Positions 46,971 to 59,047 of a DNA stretch of 64,000 nucleotides are shown here, one piece after another. The notes beneath the pieces are model-generated. The model had not been told where the DNA came from and ran no database searches. It saw only the letters and a list, made by a program, of their open reading frames with translations. The position numbers were made by a program, and so were the translations under genes. Every line of letters starts with the position of its first letter. The stretch's first letter is position 1. Source of the DNA: Tethya wilhelma (taxonomy: Eukaryota; Porifera; Demospongiae; Tethyida; Tethyidae); NCBI GenBank assembly GCA_964030475.1, contig CAXIPT010000001.1:12659882-12723881 (forward strand). The letters run 5' to 3'.

Positions 46971-47670
46971 CACTTTGCTGGCAATTGTCAACAGTAAATA
47001 GTGGGAATTAAAAAAAAAAACACCTAAAATCAGTTTGAGTATATTAGGGTGTCGTATGGAATTGGGACTTGCACCATTGTCTTCAGTGTGACGAGAGTAT
47101 TCTAACAATATCCATTTTGTTATGATTTACAAATTTGGCCTGATTAGGTCATACCCAGTATATTGTACTGTTGATTGTTTTGTATGGAAGTGTATATAGG
47201 GATTTGAAATAAAAGCAACTCTGTGTCATCTGTTTTATCTAAAACAAGAAATATATATAATTTGAAAGCTCATTTCATACTGAATTCAATGACAAAACTT
47301 CTATTTTTAAACAATAAACACTTCACTGCCAATAGTCGAAAGTATGTATTCAGTATAGAAAAAACACCTAAAAGCAGCTTGAGTATATTAGACTGTAGGA
47401 AGGTCATATGGAACTGGAATTTGCACCATTGTATGCAGTGCAATGATAGTATTCTAACGATATCCATTTTGTTACGATTTGCTAAACTTTGGCCTGATTA
47501 TAGGTCCTACCCAGTATATGCACTGTTTACTACCTTAATGTAACAAATATTTGCAGGTACATTTTTTTGCGGATTTTGGATTCCATGCATTTTACTGGTA
47601 TTAAATTTTACTGTTTTGTTGAAAATGAACAATTATTAAGAATTATTAATATTAGCATTACAGGAACAAT

Positions 47671-49127
47671 CTAATTAGAATAAAGTTGTACAAATGGATT
47701 TTCTGGGGGCAACTTGGTAGTACCATCTAAGAGGCCACTTATTCCAGCCTTCTTCCAGCCTTTTAGTATCACCTCTTTGCCATTTGCAGTACTAGTGAAG
47801 TGTTGGTAGATGTTAACCAGCCATTGCGCATGAAGTGGCTTAACAACACTCATTCTAAGGTCTACTTGTATTTCTTCAGCACTTTTCCCACTGCTGTTGA
47901 ACTGTAGTAGAGTAATATTGGATAAAGTCCTTCCTGGCAAGTTTCTTCGCAGCTCCATTGACAGTCAAGTCCAGTGGCTGAAAGAAGTGAGTCATATTGG
48001 CTGGGACGGCTACAAGTTCGATAGACAAAGATGTTAGTTTGCTTTTCACAGTGTCTGTCATCTGACCTTTGAAGACATCCCATATAAGTAATGCTTTTTG
48101 TGTGGGTAGTAGCTTTAACTCCTTTCTTTCATTGACAACATAGGGATGTATTACTAACTTGAGAGTCTCCTGCTCCTTGGATCAGTGTTTGGGGTTTTGA
48201 GTGATGGAGAATCCTTTTGGAAATACATAACCATGAGGTTGAGATTGCTTTGTTTTACCGGAATATATAATTTGCATGGTAAAAATTCTCCGGCAAGAGA
48301 CACAACAAAAGTCAAAGTGATATTTCTCTTGTCAGAGAGACCAGCAATAGAGACTGATTTAGTACCACATTGAGCCATTGTCTGCTTTCCCATGGAGACG
48401 TAAGAACTTGGTGTTTGGTCAGCATTTAACACCAACTCAGCTGGTATAGAATATAGTTTCAGCTTCTCACTAACATCCCTCAACTACTCAACTCGACACT
48501 CTTCATATAATCCCTTAGGTACAGGTGGACGAGACCAGTCCTGCGAGTGAAATGCATGCGTCTGTACAAAGACTGAACCCAGCTGCGTGGCATTTCAAAT
48601 CGACTCAGTTGTTGTGCAAATGCTGGGTTGCATCTAATCAAAGCATCAGCAGTTGCTCGAACGACATGGATGTTGACTACTCCACCTTTTTGTCGCACAG
48701 CTTGAAGAAACTTGATGAGCTTGGCATCCAGTTCAAGTAGCAATGGTGGACGACCCCTAGGAAGAGTAGTGAGTGCTGTAACTGGTTGAGGAACAGCTTT
48801 CTTAGATTCTTGTTGCAGTTTTGTCTGATACAAGGTCTTGAAATATCTCACACTACTTTCATTGAGATTGGGAAATTCAGTGGTGAACTTCTTTCTAGCA
48901 TTTTCAGCTCCATTTTCACTAGCATACTTCCCTATTGCTGCACGTTGTTTGTCAGAATACTTGGCATATTTACCTCTTGTCTTCCTTTTCTTTGGTTCTG
49001 GATTGGCTAAATCCTCAGTAGTTGTTGTGACGATATCATGTTCTAATCCAGATTCCAGCTGGTCCGGAAGATGAGGCCTTTTTGTTTGACTGGGGTCCAG
49101 ATTGTAAGGTTCTTTTCGTGAATCCAA
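47671..49127 (-). pseudogene. pogo/Tigger-type DDE transposase, decayed
   Basis: The N-terminal part is open for about 215 codons (49127-48480): basic KKRKTRGKYAKYSDKQR, a first helix-turn-helix region, and a second (ATADALIRCNPAFAQQL, MPRSWVQSLYRRM) as in CENP-B/Tc5-type DNA-binding halves. The catalytic domain follows in shifted frames: LVLNADQTPSSYV (first Asp), SIAGLSDKRNITLTF, LLIWDVFKGQMTDTV (second Asp), MTHFFQPLDLTVN (third Asp), KPLHAQWLVNIYQH and ILKGWKKAGI. Breaks are a frameshift at a short GTTGA repeat near 48480, one near 48260, a TGA at 48182-48184 where Trp is usual, and one near 47885. The upstream edge ends at a possible 3' splice site (CTTCAG), so a first exon may be missing. 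Confidence 0.85.
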
Positions 49128-49230
49128 AGCTGAAGAGAGACATATTCAAATAGCTGGCAGAGAACAGCTGGACTACACATGGCAGATCACGTGGCTGAGC
49201 CATGCATTATCAGTTATTGTGGTCCGTGTC

Positions 49231-49778
49231 ATGGCCACAGCTTCTGCCATAGACCTCTCTTTCTCTTTCCTGTGTGGTTTGCGAGGTTATCATGTGTACA
49301 GAGTCGTATGGACACCCGTGCTCCGTGAAATACTCTATACTATCCACGAGAGTGCTAATCCATATGATCGTTATGCCATAGCTGCTAGAAAGTCTCTACC
49401 AGGAATCTTAGCTGTCGAATCTACTGTTGGGCATCTTCCTAGAGAAATCTCAAGGTTGACGCGTTTCATAATGCTACATGGCGCTATAGTCGTCGTGAAA
49501 GTACTAGACACTCACCATCGTAGGTCACCCCTCGTGCAGGGAGGCCTATTCAAGTCATTGTGAAGATGGAGTACAATCCTCAGAACAAAGATGCCCTGTT
49601 CAAGTATGAGTCACTGATAGGAACATTTTACAAAGAACCAGTAGATGGAAAATTTGAAGACATTACTGATACTGTGCTCAAGGACTTAGAATCAGATGTA
49701 GATGATGAGACAGATGATGAGGCAGTACAGGAAGATATGGAACCAGCTGTTGTATCTGTTGATAATCCAGAGAGTTGA
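49231..49778 (+). pseudogene. HIRAN-domain protein, frameshifted
   Basis: From the ATG at 49231: GLRGYHVYRVVWTPVLREIL, ESANPYDRYAIAARK, VGHLPREISRLTRFIMLHGA. This is a HIRAN fold with the G-hVY start and NP-DRYA and VGHLPREIS blocks. The first frame stops at 49563. A +1 shift continues as PIQVIVKMEYNPQNKDALFK, then an acidic tail (LESDVDDETDDEAVQEDMEP) to the stop at 49778. HIRAN domains in HLTF and RAD5 bind 3' ssDNA ends; here the domain stands alone. Its pairing with a transposase inside one insertion suggests an element-borne accessory gene. Confidence 0.75.
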
Positions 49779-50267
49779 TGGGTGTGGCTTGTAGTGCCTA
49801 CGTGTACATCTACTGCGTACCATGGACCAATTTAATGATATTCATTATAATTATGTTCCCAAAATTAAAATTTGCGCGAACTAATTTTTGCTTTGGAAGT
49901 GTATAGGGGTTCTGAATAAATTCAACTCTGTGTCATCTGTTTTCATCCAAAATAGAATCAATGATACATTATTTGAAAGCTCATTTCATGCTGAATACAA
50001 AGAGTACCATTCTTATTCTCAAACAGTAAACCCTTTTGTAACAAAAGTAAAATATGTATTTGTTACAGAGAAGAAACACCTAAAAGCAACTTGAGTATAA
50101 TATTATAAGAGTGTAGGAAGGTCATAAGGAATTGGGACTTGCACCTTTGTATTCAAATGATATCCATTTATTAAACTTTGGCCTGATTAGGTCCCACCCA
50201 TAATAATCACTGTTTCAGCATCATTTCCAATGGATATATGTACTACTGCATGGTTCTGAATATAACA

Positions 50268-51083
50268 AGTAAAAAAATACATTGGAAATGTATTGAGACA
50301 TGGGAATGGCCTAATCGTAAAAAGATGCAAATAGCTGTTTGAGTGTGTGCAGAATTCTTCCTGTGCATGGGCTGCATTTAGTACTCTCTTTCCATGTTAT
50401 GTTGCTCATAGGAGTAATTCTTTTTACACTCAAACAACCATTCCCATTTGTTTACCTTCTTTTTACGATTTGGACATTCCTATGAATATATATATTATTA
50501 TCTCAATACATTTCCAATATTATTTTTTAATTGTTTGTTTTTATTTTTCCATAATTGTACGAATCACATTATTTGAGTTTGCATGTATATGGTAGTTACT
50601 TGTACACTATCAGCATGGATATTATATTATAATCTATGCTATCAGTAAAGTCAGTGAAGCATCTCAGGAGGTTGGAGCAATTTTTTCTTTGCTTTGCTCA
50701 TCTTCCTATAATGAAAGTAGGCTATTTACCTCCTAAGTATTGAAGACTGAAAGGTTACAGAGACTTCAGCACAGCCAGAAATCTTCAGGTAAAAAAGGCA
50801 AACAGTGAATATTCAAATTCCAAATAACGCACACTTGTGTATCTGGAGAAGGGCTTTCCCAACAAAGCTAATGAATTATTAATGAGTACAGGAATGAATG
50901 GCTGCCATACGGACTTTCGTCTTATCTAGCAACTCAGCGAGAGAGACGAATAACCGATGCAAAAAGCATGTGAAGACAAAGAAACCAAGTTTATTTGTTT
51001 AAGAATCAGCTTCTGAAAGTGAACCGTCTTTGAAAAAAGTTGTTCCAAGATAATAGAAGAAGAAGAAGCAGCGATGGTTTTAG
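50268..51083 (-). mobile_element. Hairpin-ended element, copy D (truncated)
   Basis: Inverted and closest to copy C (shared TTCAGGTAAA, GACTGAAAGGTTACAGAGA, TAGTGTACAAGTAACTACCA when read on minus). The hairpin end at 50268-50530 is intact. The opposite ~200 bp including the CCCAGTAC terminus is missing, the sequence running straight into AAAAGCACCTT of a monomer. Confidence 0.8.
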
Positions 51084-54000
51084 AAAAGCACCTTCAGTAT
51101 ATTAGGGTGTAGCAAGGTCATATGGAATTGGGACCTTCACCATTGTATTCAGTGTGATAAGAGTATTCTAACGATATCCATTTTGTTATAATTTGCTAAA
51201 GTTTGGCCTGATTAGGTCCTACCCAGTATATGCATGTTGATTGTTTCCCATGGAAGTGTATATAGGGGATTAAAATGAAACCAACTCTATGTCATCTATT
51301 TTTGTCCAATATAGGATCAATCATACATCATTTGAATGCTCATTTAATGCTGAATACAATAGTAAAACTTACATTTTTAAACAATAAACTCATATGGAAT
51401 TGGGACTTGCACAATTGTATTCATTGCGATGAGAGCATTCTAACAATATCCATTTTGTTACGATTAGCTAAACTTTCACCTGATTAGGTCCTACCTAGTA
51501 TATGCACTGTTTACGAGTATGATTGTTTCCCATGGGATTTCTGAATAGAACCAAGTCTGTATCATCTGTTTTTATCCAAAATAGGATAAATTATATTATT
51601 ATTTGAAAATTGATTTCATACGGAGTACAATGGTACCATTTATATTCTAAAACAAAAAAAACCTTTACTACAAAAAAGTAAAAGTATGTAGGAAGAAAAA
51701 CCTAAAAGCAACTTGAGTATATTGGAGTGTAGAAAGCTCATAAGGAATTGTGACTTGCACCATTGTATTCAGTACGATGTAAGCATTGAAACGATATCCA
51801 TTTGTTATGATTTGCTAAACTTTGCCCTGATTAGGTCCCACCCATAATAAGCACTGTTTCGGTAGGATTATCATCATTTCCAGTGGGAATATCTGCATGG
51901 TTCTGAATATAACTAACTATACATTTTCTATTATTTTCAAAAATGACCCATCTTATGTATCATTAGAAAGCTCATTTCATGCTGAATACAATGGTAAAAC
52001 TTCCATCTTTAAATTATAAAACCTTTACTGGCAATGGTCAAAAGTATGTAGTCGGTACAGAAAAAAATAACTAAAACCACCTTGAGTATATTACGGAGTA
52101 GAAAGGTCATAATTATGGAATTAGGACTTATACCATTGAATTTAGTGCGATGAGAGTATTCAAACAATATCCATTTCGTTATGATTTGTTAAACTTTGGC
52201 CTGATTAGGTCCTACCAAGTATATGCACTGTTTACGAGTATGATTGTTTCTCATGGAATTGTATAGGGTTTCTAAATAAAATAAATTCTGTCTCATCTGT
52301 TTTTATCCAAAATAGGATAAATAAAATATTATTTGAATGTCCATTTCATGCTGAATAGTACAATGGTAAAACTTCCATTTTTAAACACTAAACCCATTAC
52401 TGGCAATGGTCAAAAGTATGTAGTGGGCACAGAAAAAAAGCACCTTGAGTATATCAGAGTGTAGCAAAGTCATATAGAATTGAGACTTGCACAATTTATT
52501 TAGTGCGATGAGAACATTCTAACAATATTCATTTTGTTAGGATTTACGAAAGATTGGCTTGATTAGGTCCTACCCAGTATATGCACTGTTTACAAGTATG
52601 ATTGCTTCCCATGGAATTGTATATAGGGTTTCTGAATAGAACCAACTCTGTGTCATCAGTTTTTATTCAAAATAGGATAAATTATATATCATTTGAACAT
52701 TCATTTCATGCTGAATACAATGGTACCATTGATATTCTCAAACATTAAACCCTTTACTAACAATAGTAAAAAGTATATGTAGTCGTTTCAGGGAAAAAAC
52801 ACCTAAAAGCACCTTGAGTATATTACAGTGTAAGATGGTCATAAGGAATTGGGATTGTATTCAGTGCAATGTGAGCATTCAAACGATATCCATTTGTTAT
52901 GATTTGCTAAACTTTGGCCTGATTAGGTACCATCCATAACAAGCACTGTTTCAGTAGGGTTATCATTCCCAAAAGCACCTTGAGGGTGTAGCAAGGTCAT
53001 TTGGAATTGGGACTTGCACCATGGTATTCAGTAATCTAACAATATCCATTTTGTTATGATTCCAAACTTTCTCCTGATTAGGTCCTACCAAGTATGTGGA
53101 CTGTTGATTGTTTTCCATGGAAGTGTATATAGGGTTTTAGAATAAATCAACTCTGTGTCATCTAAAATAAGATAAATCATATATAATTTGAAAGCTCATT
53201 TCATGCTAAATACAATAGCAAAACTTCCGTTTTTAAATAATAATTATATTGTTAACTAGCAATGGTCAAAAGTATGTAGTCTGTACAGAAAAAAACACTT
53301 AAAAGCTGCTTGAGTATATTAGAGTGTAGAAAAATCATATAGAATTGGGATTTGTACCATTGTATTCAGTGCAATGATAGCATTCTAACAATATCAGATT
53401 CTGTTTTGTTAGGATTTACTGAACTTTGGCCTGATTAGGTCCTACCCAGTATATTCAATGTTTACCAGTATGTACTGGGTGGGTTTCTGAAAAAATCCAA
53501 CTCTGTATCATCTATTATTATTCAAAACAGGATAAATTATCATTTGAAAGCTCATTTCATGCTGAATAAAATGGTAAAATTTCAATTTTTAAACAATAAA
53601 CCCATTACTGGTAATGGTTTAAAGATGTAGTCGGTAAATACAAAAACATCTAAAAGCACCTTGAGTGTAGTAGAGTGTAAGAAGCTCATATGGAATTGGG
53701 ACATGCACAATTGTATTCATTGCGATGAGAGCATTCTAACAATATCCATTTTGTTAGGATTTGCTCAACTTTGGCCTGATTAGGTCCTATCAGTATATGC
53801 ACTGTTTACGAGTATGATTGTTTCCCATGGAATTGTATAGGGTTTCCGAATAAGACCAACTCTGTATGATCTGTTTTTATTCAAAATAGGATAAATAATT
53901 ATAATATTATATCATTTGAAAGTTCATTTCATGCTTAATACAATGGTTCCATTTTTATTCTCAAACAGAAAACCCTTTAATAACAATATGTAGTCATTAC

Positions 54001-54816
54001 AGGGAAGAAACACCTAAAAGCACCTTGAGAATATTAGAGTGTAGGAAGGTCATAAGGAATTGTGACTAGTACCATATTGTATTCAGTGCAATGTGAGCAT
54101 TCAAACCATATCCATTTGTTATGATTTGCTAAACTTTGCCCTGATCAAGTATATTGATTGTTTTCCATGTAAGTGTATATAGGGGTTTACAATAAAAGCA
54201 ACTCTATGTCATTTGTTTTCATCTAAATCAAGATAAATTATATATAATTTGAAAGCTCATTTCATCCTGAATACAATGGCATAACTTCCATTTATAAACA
54301 AACCCTTTACTGGCAATGGTCAAAAGTATGTAGTCGATGTAAAAAAACACCTAAAAGCAGCTTAAAAATATTACAGTGTAGGATGGTCATATGGAATTGT
54401 GAATTGCACCATTGTTTTCAGTTCAATGATAGCATTCTAACGATATCCATTTTGTTGTGATTTGCTATACTTTGGCCTGATTATATTGCACCAGTATAAT
54501 TATGCACTGTTTACGAGTATGATTGTTTCTCATGGAATTGTATAGGGTTTCTAAATAAAACCAACTCTGTATCATCTGTTTTTATTCAAAATAGGATAAA
54601 TTATACTTCAGAATGCTCAGTCTTCCATATCAACGTGTTTAGCCTAGTTTCCTAACTCAAGCAGCTAGTATTTGTAGGTTTATGACATGATTACCAGTTA
54701 AGGATCTTCCTATATCCGGAAGGATCACTCCCTGATTGACGCACTTTGTGCGCATGCTCAATTATGTTCTACGAACAGGTCGGGTAACTATGGCGCGTGT
54801 CACCTGCGCCGTTTAA

Positions 54817-56041
54817 ATGGAGACATATTCACACTCAAGATCAGTCTTTTTTCTAGCTCGAAAGTTTTCAACTTCTGTTTTCTTCCTCAACTACTATCAT
54901 GGCACACGGATCACCATTGTGTTCAATGCCAACGACTTCTCTATCCAAGAGAACCAGGACGGTGGAATCAACCTAGCACAGCTAGCGGCGGACATTGTCA
55001 ACGGATCTGAGCCCAACAAAGTTGGTGACAAGGTTCTAGTCCCACCACAGGTGGTCGACCCAAACCCTAAGGATCCACAATCATCACAGATGATAGGCAT
55101 CCTAAAGAAACTTCAAACTTCCATGCAAAGCATGGCCAAGAGAATTTCATCCTTGGAGAACAAAGGTGACGGGAATGTGTGAACCTCCACCAGGGACAAT
55201 GGCCTACCCGACTCGATGGCTCACCTATCAGCTCGATGGGCTGACCACATGGAGGGAGGAAACCCCTCGATGTCAACTGAACCAGTGTGGGACAAGAAAG
55301 ACGAGGAGGAGGAACACGACGCCTCTCAGGGGATGAAGCTTTTCTGTGTGAGCAAGGAGACATGCAGAGGAGGTGTTGAAGCAGAGCTTCACAAGCACCA
55401 TTGATAACCCGACTCGCCGCCAATGGCGCGAGAAATACGGTGCCCCGAAGTTAGACACTACAGCCTGTCCAAAGCTCGACAAGCTTCTAAAGCAACAGGT
55501 CTCAGCACAGGCAAAGAAAGAGGACAGACAGCTGTGTAAAACTCAGGCCCTCGTCCTGGATGCTGTGGGACCCCCAGCAGCAATTGTGAAAGTTGCAAAC
55601 CAGGGGAGCCTTACACCGGAACTAGTGCTAGATGCCGCACAGTCGGCACTACTGGGAAACGCCAGTGGACACATTGCCACTGAGAGAAGGAGACTCTTCC
55701 TCAATGATCTCAACCCCTCCATCAGAGAAATGGCAGGAGAGGACAGAATCTTTACCAAAGCGGCACCGAACCTTTTTGGGGATGGCTTCGCAAAAAAAGC
55801 CAAGGAAAGAGTGGAAGAACTGAAAGCCTTGAAGGCCTCAAAACCACCCCAAGGAAAGAAGAATAACTGGAACAAGAACCCAGGCAAGGATTCAAATTTT
55901 TTTCGATCAAGCCGCCCCTCGTACTCACAGGCTGTCAGGGGCGGCGGGAGCTTCAGAGGCCACCAGAGATTCCAGAGGAGTCGCCCATATCCCGCAAAAG
56001 GAAAGCCAAGCTTCCACCAGCAGGGGATCAACAATCAGTAA
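54817..56041 (+). pseudogene. DIRS-like gag
   Basis: First part 54817-55182 (DGGINLAQLAADIVNGSEPN and a short coiled coil IGILKKLQTSMQSM). After an in-frame TGA it continues with MSTEPVWDKKDEEEE. A frameshift near 55380 leads to the open frame up to 56041: RRQWREKYGAPKLDTTACPK, LDKLLKQQ, VLDAVGPPAAIV, AAPNLFGDGFAKKAKER, then an Arg/Gly/Ser-rich basic tail. These blocks are typical of DIRS-like gag. Confidence 0.8.
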
Positions 56042-56215
56042 AGAAGCACAGAACTTCACTAATTACTGTAGAAATTGTAAATGTATTTCCCTCTCTACCT
56101 CTCGTTATATCTAAATTAATGAAAGAAAAATACTTAACAAACCTTTATGGCTCAACAACAGTAAACAGTTGTTGGATCTGGGTGTGAAGGACATAGCTCC
56201 AGAACTAGCCCAGTC

Positions 56216-57900
56216 ATGTCTCCCCCTTGCAGGGAGAATTTCCCACTCTATTCAAAATTGGGAAGCAATATAACGAAGGATTCGTGGGTGCTGAACGTAG
56301 TAAAGGGCTACGAGTTAGACCTCTCAGCGACACCTCACCAATGCCTGCAGCCAAAAGAGCTAGCATTCAAGGGGGAGGAAATGGAAACATTGGGGACAGA
56401 GATAGACAAGATGATTCAAAAGAATGCAATCTCCAGAGTGGACCAGAGGTCCCCAGGGTTTTATTCACAAATGTTCACTGTCCCCAAGAAAGATGGGGGT
56501 CAGAGACCCATTATCAACCTGAAGAGAATGAACGAATTTGTTCGACCACAGCACTTCAAAATGGAGGGCATCCACATGCTGAAGGATATCCTCAAGAAGG
56601 GGGATTACATGACCAAGGTAGACCTAAAAGATGCCTACTTTATGGTTCCAGTCTCAAAGAAACACAGAAATCTGACAAGGTTCAGATGGAAGAACCAGTC
56701 ATACCGATTCAACTGCCTTCCCTTCAGGTTATCGTCAGCCCCATGGGTCTTTACCAAGATCATGAGGCCTATCATGACAGTTCTGAGATCGATGGGTCTC
56801 AGAACAATCATGTATATCGACGATATACTCATCTTAGCCGAGTCAGAGACCCAGGCCAGGGAACACACGGCAGCCTTGATTTTCCTCTTGGAAAACTTAG
56901 GAATGCATGGTTATAAACTACCAGAAGTCCCAAATCATTCCAACCCAGGTAATAGAATTTCTGGGCTTTATCATTGACTCCACTACAATGGAGCTAAAGC
57001 TCCCAGGAGACAAGATCAAGAAGATCAGGGGGGAGGCATGCAACCCGCCTACGCACGGGGAAAACCCGGACCGCCCTAGACCTATCCCGACTCCTGGGCA
57101 AACTGAATCACGCTACCCAAGCCATTTCCCCAGCTCCACTCGAACTACAACAGTGTCTGAAAGAGAGACTAGACAGGGGAAATCAAGATTACCAATCTCA
57201 GATTCTCCTGAACAAGGAGTGTCAGGAAGAACTTACCTGGTGGGAGAACCACCACCTCAGGGTGTGGAATGGAAGGAGCCTCATAGCCCCACCCCCAACT
57301 CTGACAATAGAGACGGATGCCTCCACGACAGGATGGGAAGCCGTGTGTCAGGGATCGAGAACGGGAGGTCCATGGTCTCCGACAGAGGCGGAGATGCACA
57401 TCAACTGTCTAGAACTACTGGGCGCAACCCTGGCAGTACAATGCTTTGCCAAGGACAGGAGAAACCTGCATGTGTCAGTATTGTTAAAGATAAACAGCAG
57501 TCTCATATATCAACAGACTGGGGGGAACTGTCTCCCCCAGGCTAAACCGTCTCACAAGGGACTTATGGCTGTGGTGCATGAACAGAGGCATCACCCTGAA
57601 AGCCGTGCACCTGGCAGGGAGACTGAACATAATAGCAGACGAGGAATCTCGCTGCATGAAGGACATGCAGGACCGACTGGAAACTCTGCCCAGCGGTGTT
57701 CCGGAACCTAGAAAGACTCCTGGACCCCTTTCAGGTGGACCTATTTGCCTCGAGATTGTCAAATCAGCTACCCCAGTATGTGAGCTGGAGACCAAACCCA
57801 GAGGCGATTGCATGTGATGCATTCTCCCTGGACTGGGCGAAGCTGGAAGGTTATGCAAACCCTCCATGGAACCTAATCGGCAAGGTACTGACGCAAGTCA
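56216..57900 (+). pseudogene. DIRS-like reverse transcriptase and RNase H
   Basis: The RT is open 56216-56905: VPKKDGGQRPIINLKRMNEF, MTKVDLKDAYFMVPV, FNCLPFRLSSAPWVFTKIM, TIMYIDDILILAE (YIDD active site), then a frameshift to VIEFLGFIIDSTTMEL (from 56907). RNase H follows in a third frame from about 57262: IETDASTTGWEAVCQ, EMHINCLELLGATLAVQCF. It then continues, shifted again, into a QVDLFASRLSNQLPQY and DAFSLDW block (57730-57840), usual before the recombinase. At least four frame changes. Confidence 0.85.
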
Positions 57901-58049
57901 GGGCCCAAAGGGCCAGGATAACTCTAATAACCCCTCTCTGGAGGGCACAAGCCTGGTACCCAGTATTACTGAGCATGGTGGTAGACACCCCAATCCTCTT
58001 GCTGACCAAGAAGGATTTGTTCCAGCCAACACACGAGTCCAACAGACCA

Positions 58050-59047
58050 GACATCTACCCCGTGATTAGTCGCATGGGCTATCTCAGGGAAAAGTTCTCA
58101 GGTCAAAGACTTTCAGGAGAGGCTTCGAAACTCCTACTGGCCTCATGGCGAGAGAAATCATCTCGATCCTATGACTTGTTATTCTCCAAGTGGGCAAGCT
58201 GGTGTAGTTAACGGGACAGTGATACCATTTCAGGAGATGTGAGTGAGGTAGTAAACTTCCTTGCCTACCTGTTTGAGGAGGGATACCAATATAGATCCCT
58301 GAATGCATACCGTTCAGCAATATCCTCTGTCCACAACAAGGTGGATGGTGTCAACGTTGGTCAGCATCCCCTAGTAGGGAGACTCCTTAGAGGCGTGTTC
58401 AATGAATGACCACCCCAGCCAAGGTGCATGGCCACGTGCATGGGATGTGAACACAGTTACATCCTTCATTAATAACATGGGTGATAACACCTGTACAAAC
58501 TGACCTTAAAGCTCACAATGCTCTTAGCCCTCACACGACCAACAAGGTCAAGTGATCTATAGTTTGGACCTAAAGTTCAGAAAATACAGCCCCGAGGGTG
58601 TGACCTTTAAGCCAACAAAGTTGGCCAAGCAATCAAGACCAGAGAAGGAAGTGGCTGACTTCTTCTTTGCCAGCTTCCCACACAACAAACATTTGTGTCC
58701 AGTAGTGACACTAAAGGCCTATGAGCAAGCGACTGCGGACACACGCAAAAGAAACGGAGTGACAAAGTTACTGATAGCGACTATCAAACCACACAAACCA
58801 GTGGCATCATGCACCATAGCAAGATGGTTAAAAACCGTCATGGGAATGGCAGGGATAGACATTTACTGCCCACTCGGTATGCAATGCTGCAGTCTCCACA
58901 GCTGCCAATGCTGGGGTAACCACTGCTGACATCCTGAAAGCTGCGGATTGGTCCAGTAGCTCTGTGTTCCAAAACTTCTATTATAAACCAGTGAAGAGCC
59001 CAACCTTTGGGAGAACAGTCCTGTCTAAGCAGCCGACCACTATGTAA
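58050..59047 (+). pseudogene. DIRS-like tyrosine recombinase
   Basis: The N-terminal SAM-like part (LLASWREKSSRSYDLLFSKW, VVNFLAYLFEEGYQYRSLNA, YRSAISSVHNKV) is followed by the catalytic domain (LLALTRPTRSSDL, box I Arg; DLKFRKYSPEGV; KPHKPVASCTIARWLKTVM). The end (58862-59047) reads FTAHSVCNAAVSTAANAG, ILKAADWSSSSVFQNFYYKP. The HxxR box is HSVC (Cys codon TGC at 58880-58882) and the nucleophile Tyr is at 58979-58984. A stop at 58209, another near 58408, and a -1 shift at 58861 disable it. Confidence 0.85.

Larger units (their letters stand above)
47531..49893. mobile_element. 2.4-kb insertion carrying pogo-type transposase and HIRAN gene
   Basis: A satellite monomer is split between GCACTGTTTAC (ending 47531) and GGAAGTGTATAGGGG (from 49894), which are neighbours in intact monomers, so the block is one inserted unit. 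Inside, a minus-strand transposase (47671-49127) and a plus-strand HIRAN-domain gene (49231-49778) point away from each other across about 100 bp. I could not find convincing terminal inverted repeats. Confidence 0.75.
54606..59047 (+). mobile_element. DIRS-like tyrosine-recombinase retrotransposon
   Basis: Inserted in satellite (left border after GGATAAATTATA, right border at TATGTAATCGG). The order is gag, RT, RNase H, tyrosine recombinase on plus, as in DIRS/Ngaro elements. There is no space for the methyltransferase found in DIRS1. GC content is clearly higher than the surrounding satellite. It is inactive through many frameshifts. No terminal inverted or split direct repeats were recognised. 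The 3' end stops at the recombinase stop codon. Confidence 0.9.

Noticed and set aside
38136..54000. Recurrent short frames in satellite monomers (for example 43188-43481, 47223-47543)
   Set aside because: They are not conserved between monomers and are broken at random; chance frames in AT-rich repeats.
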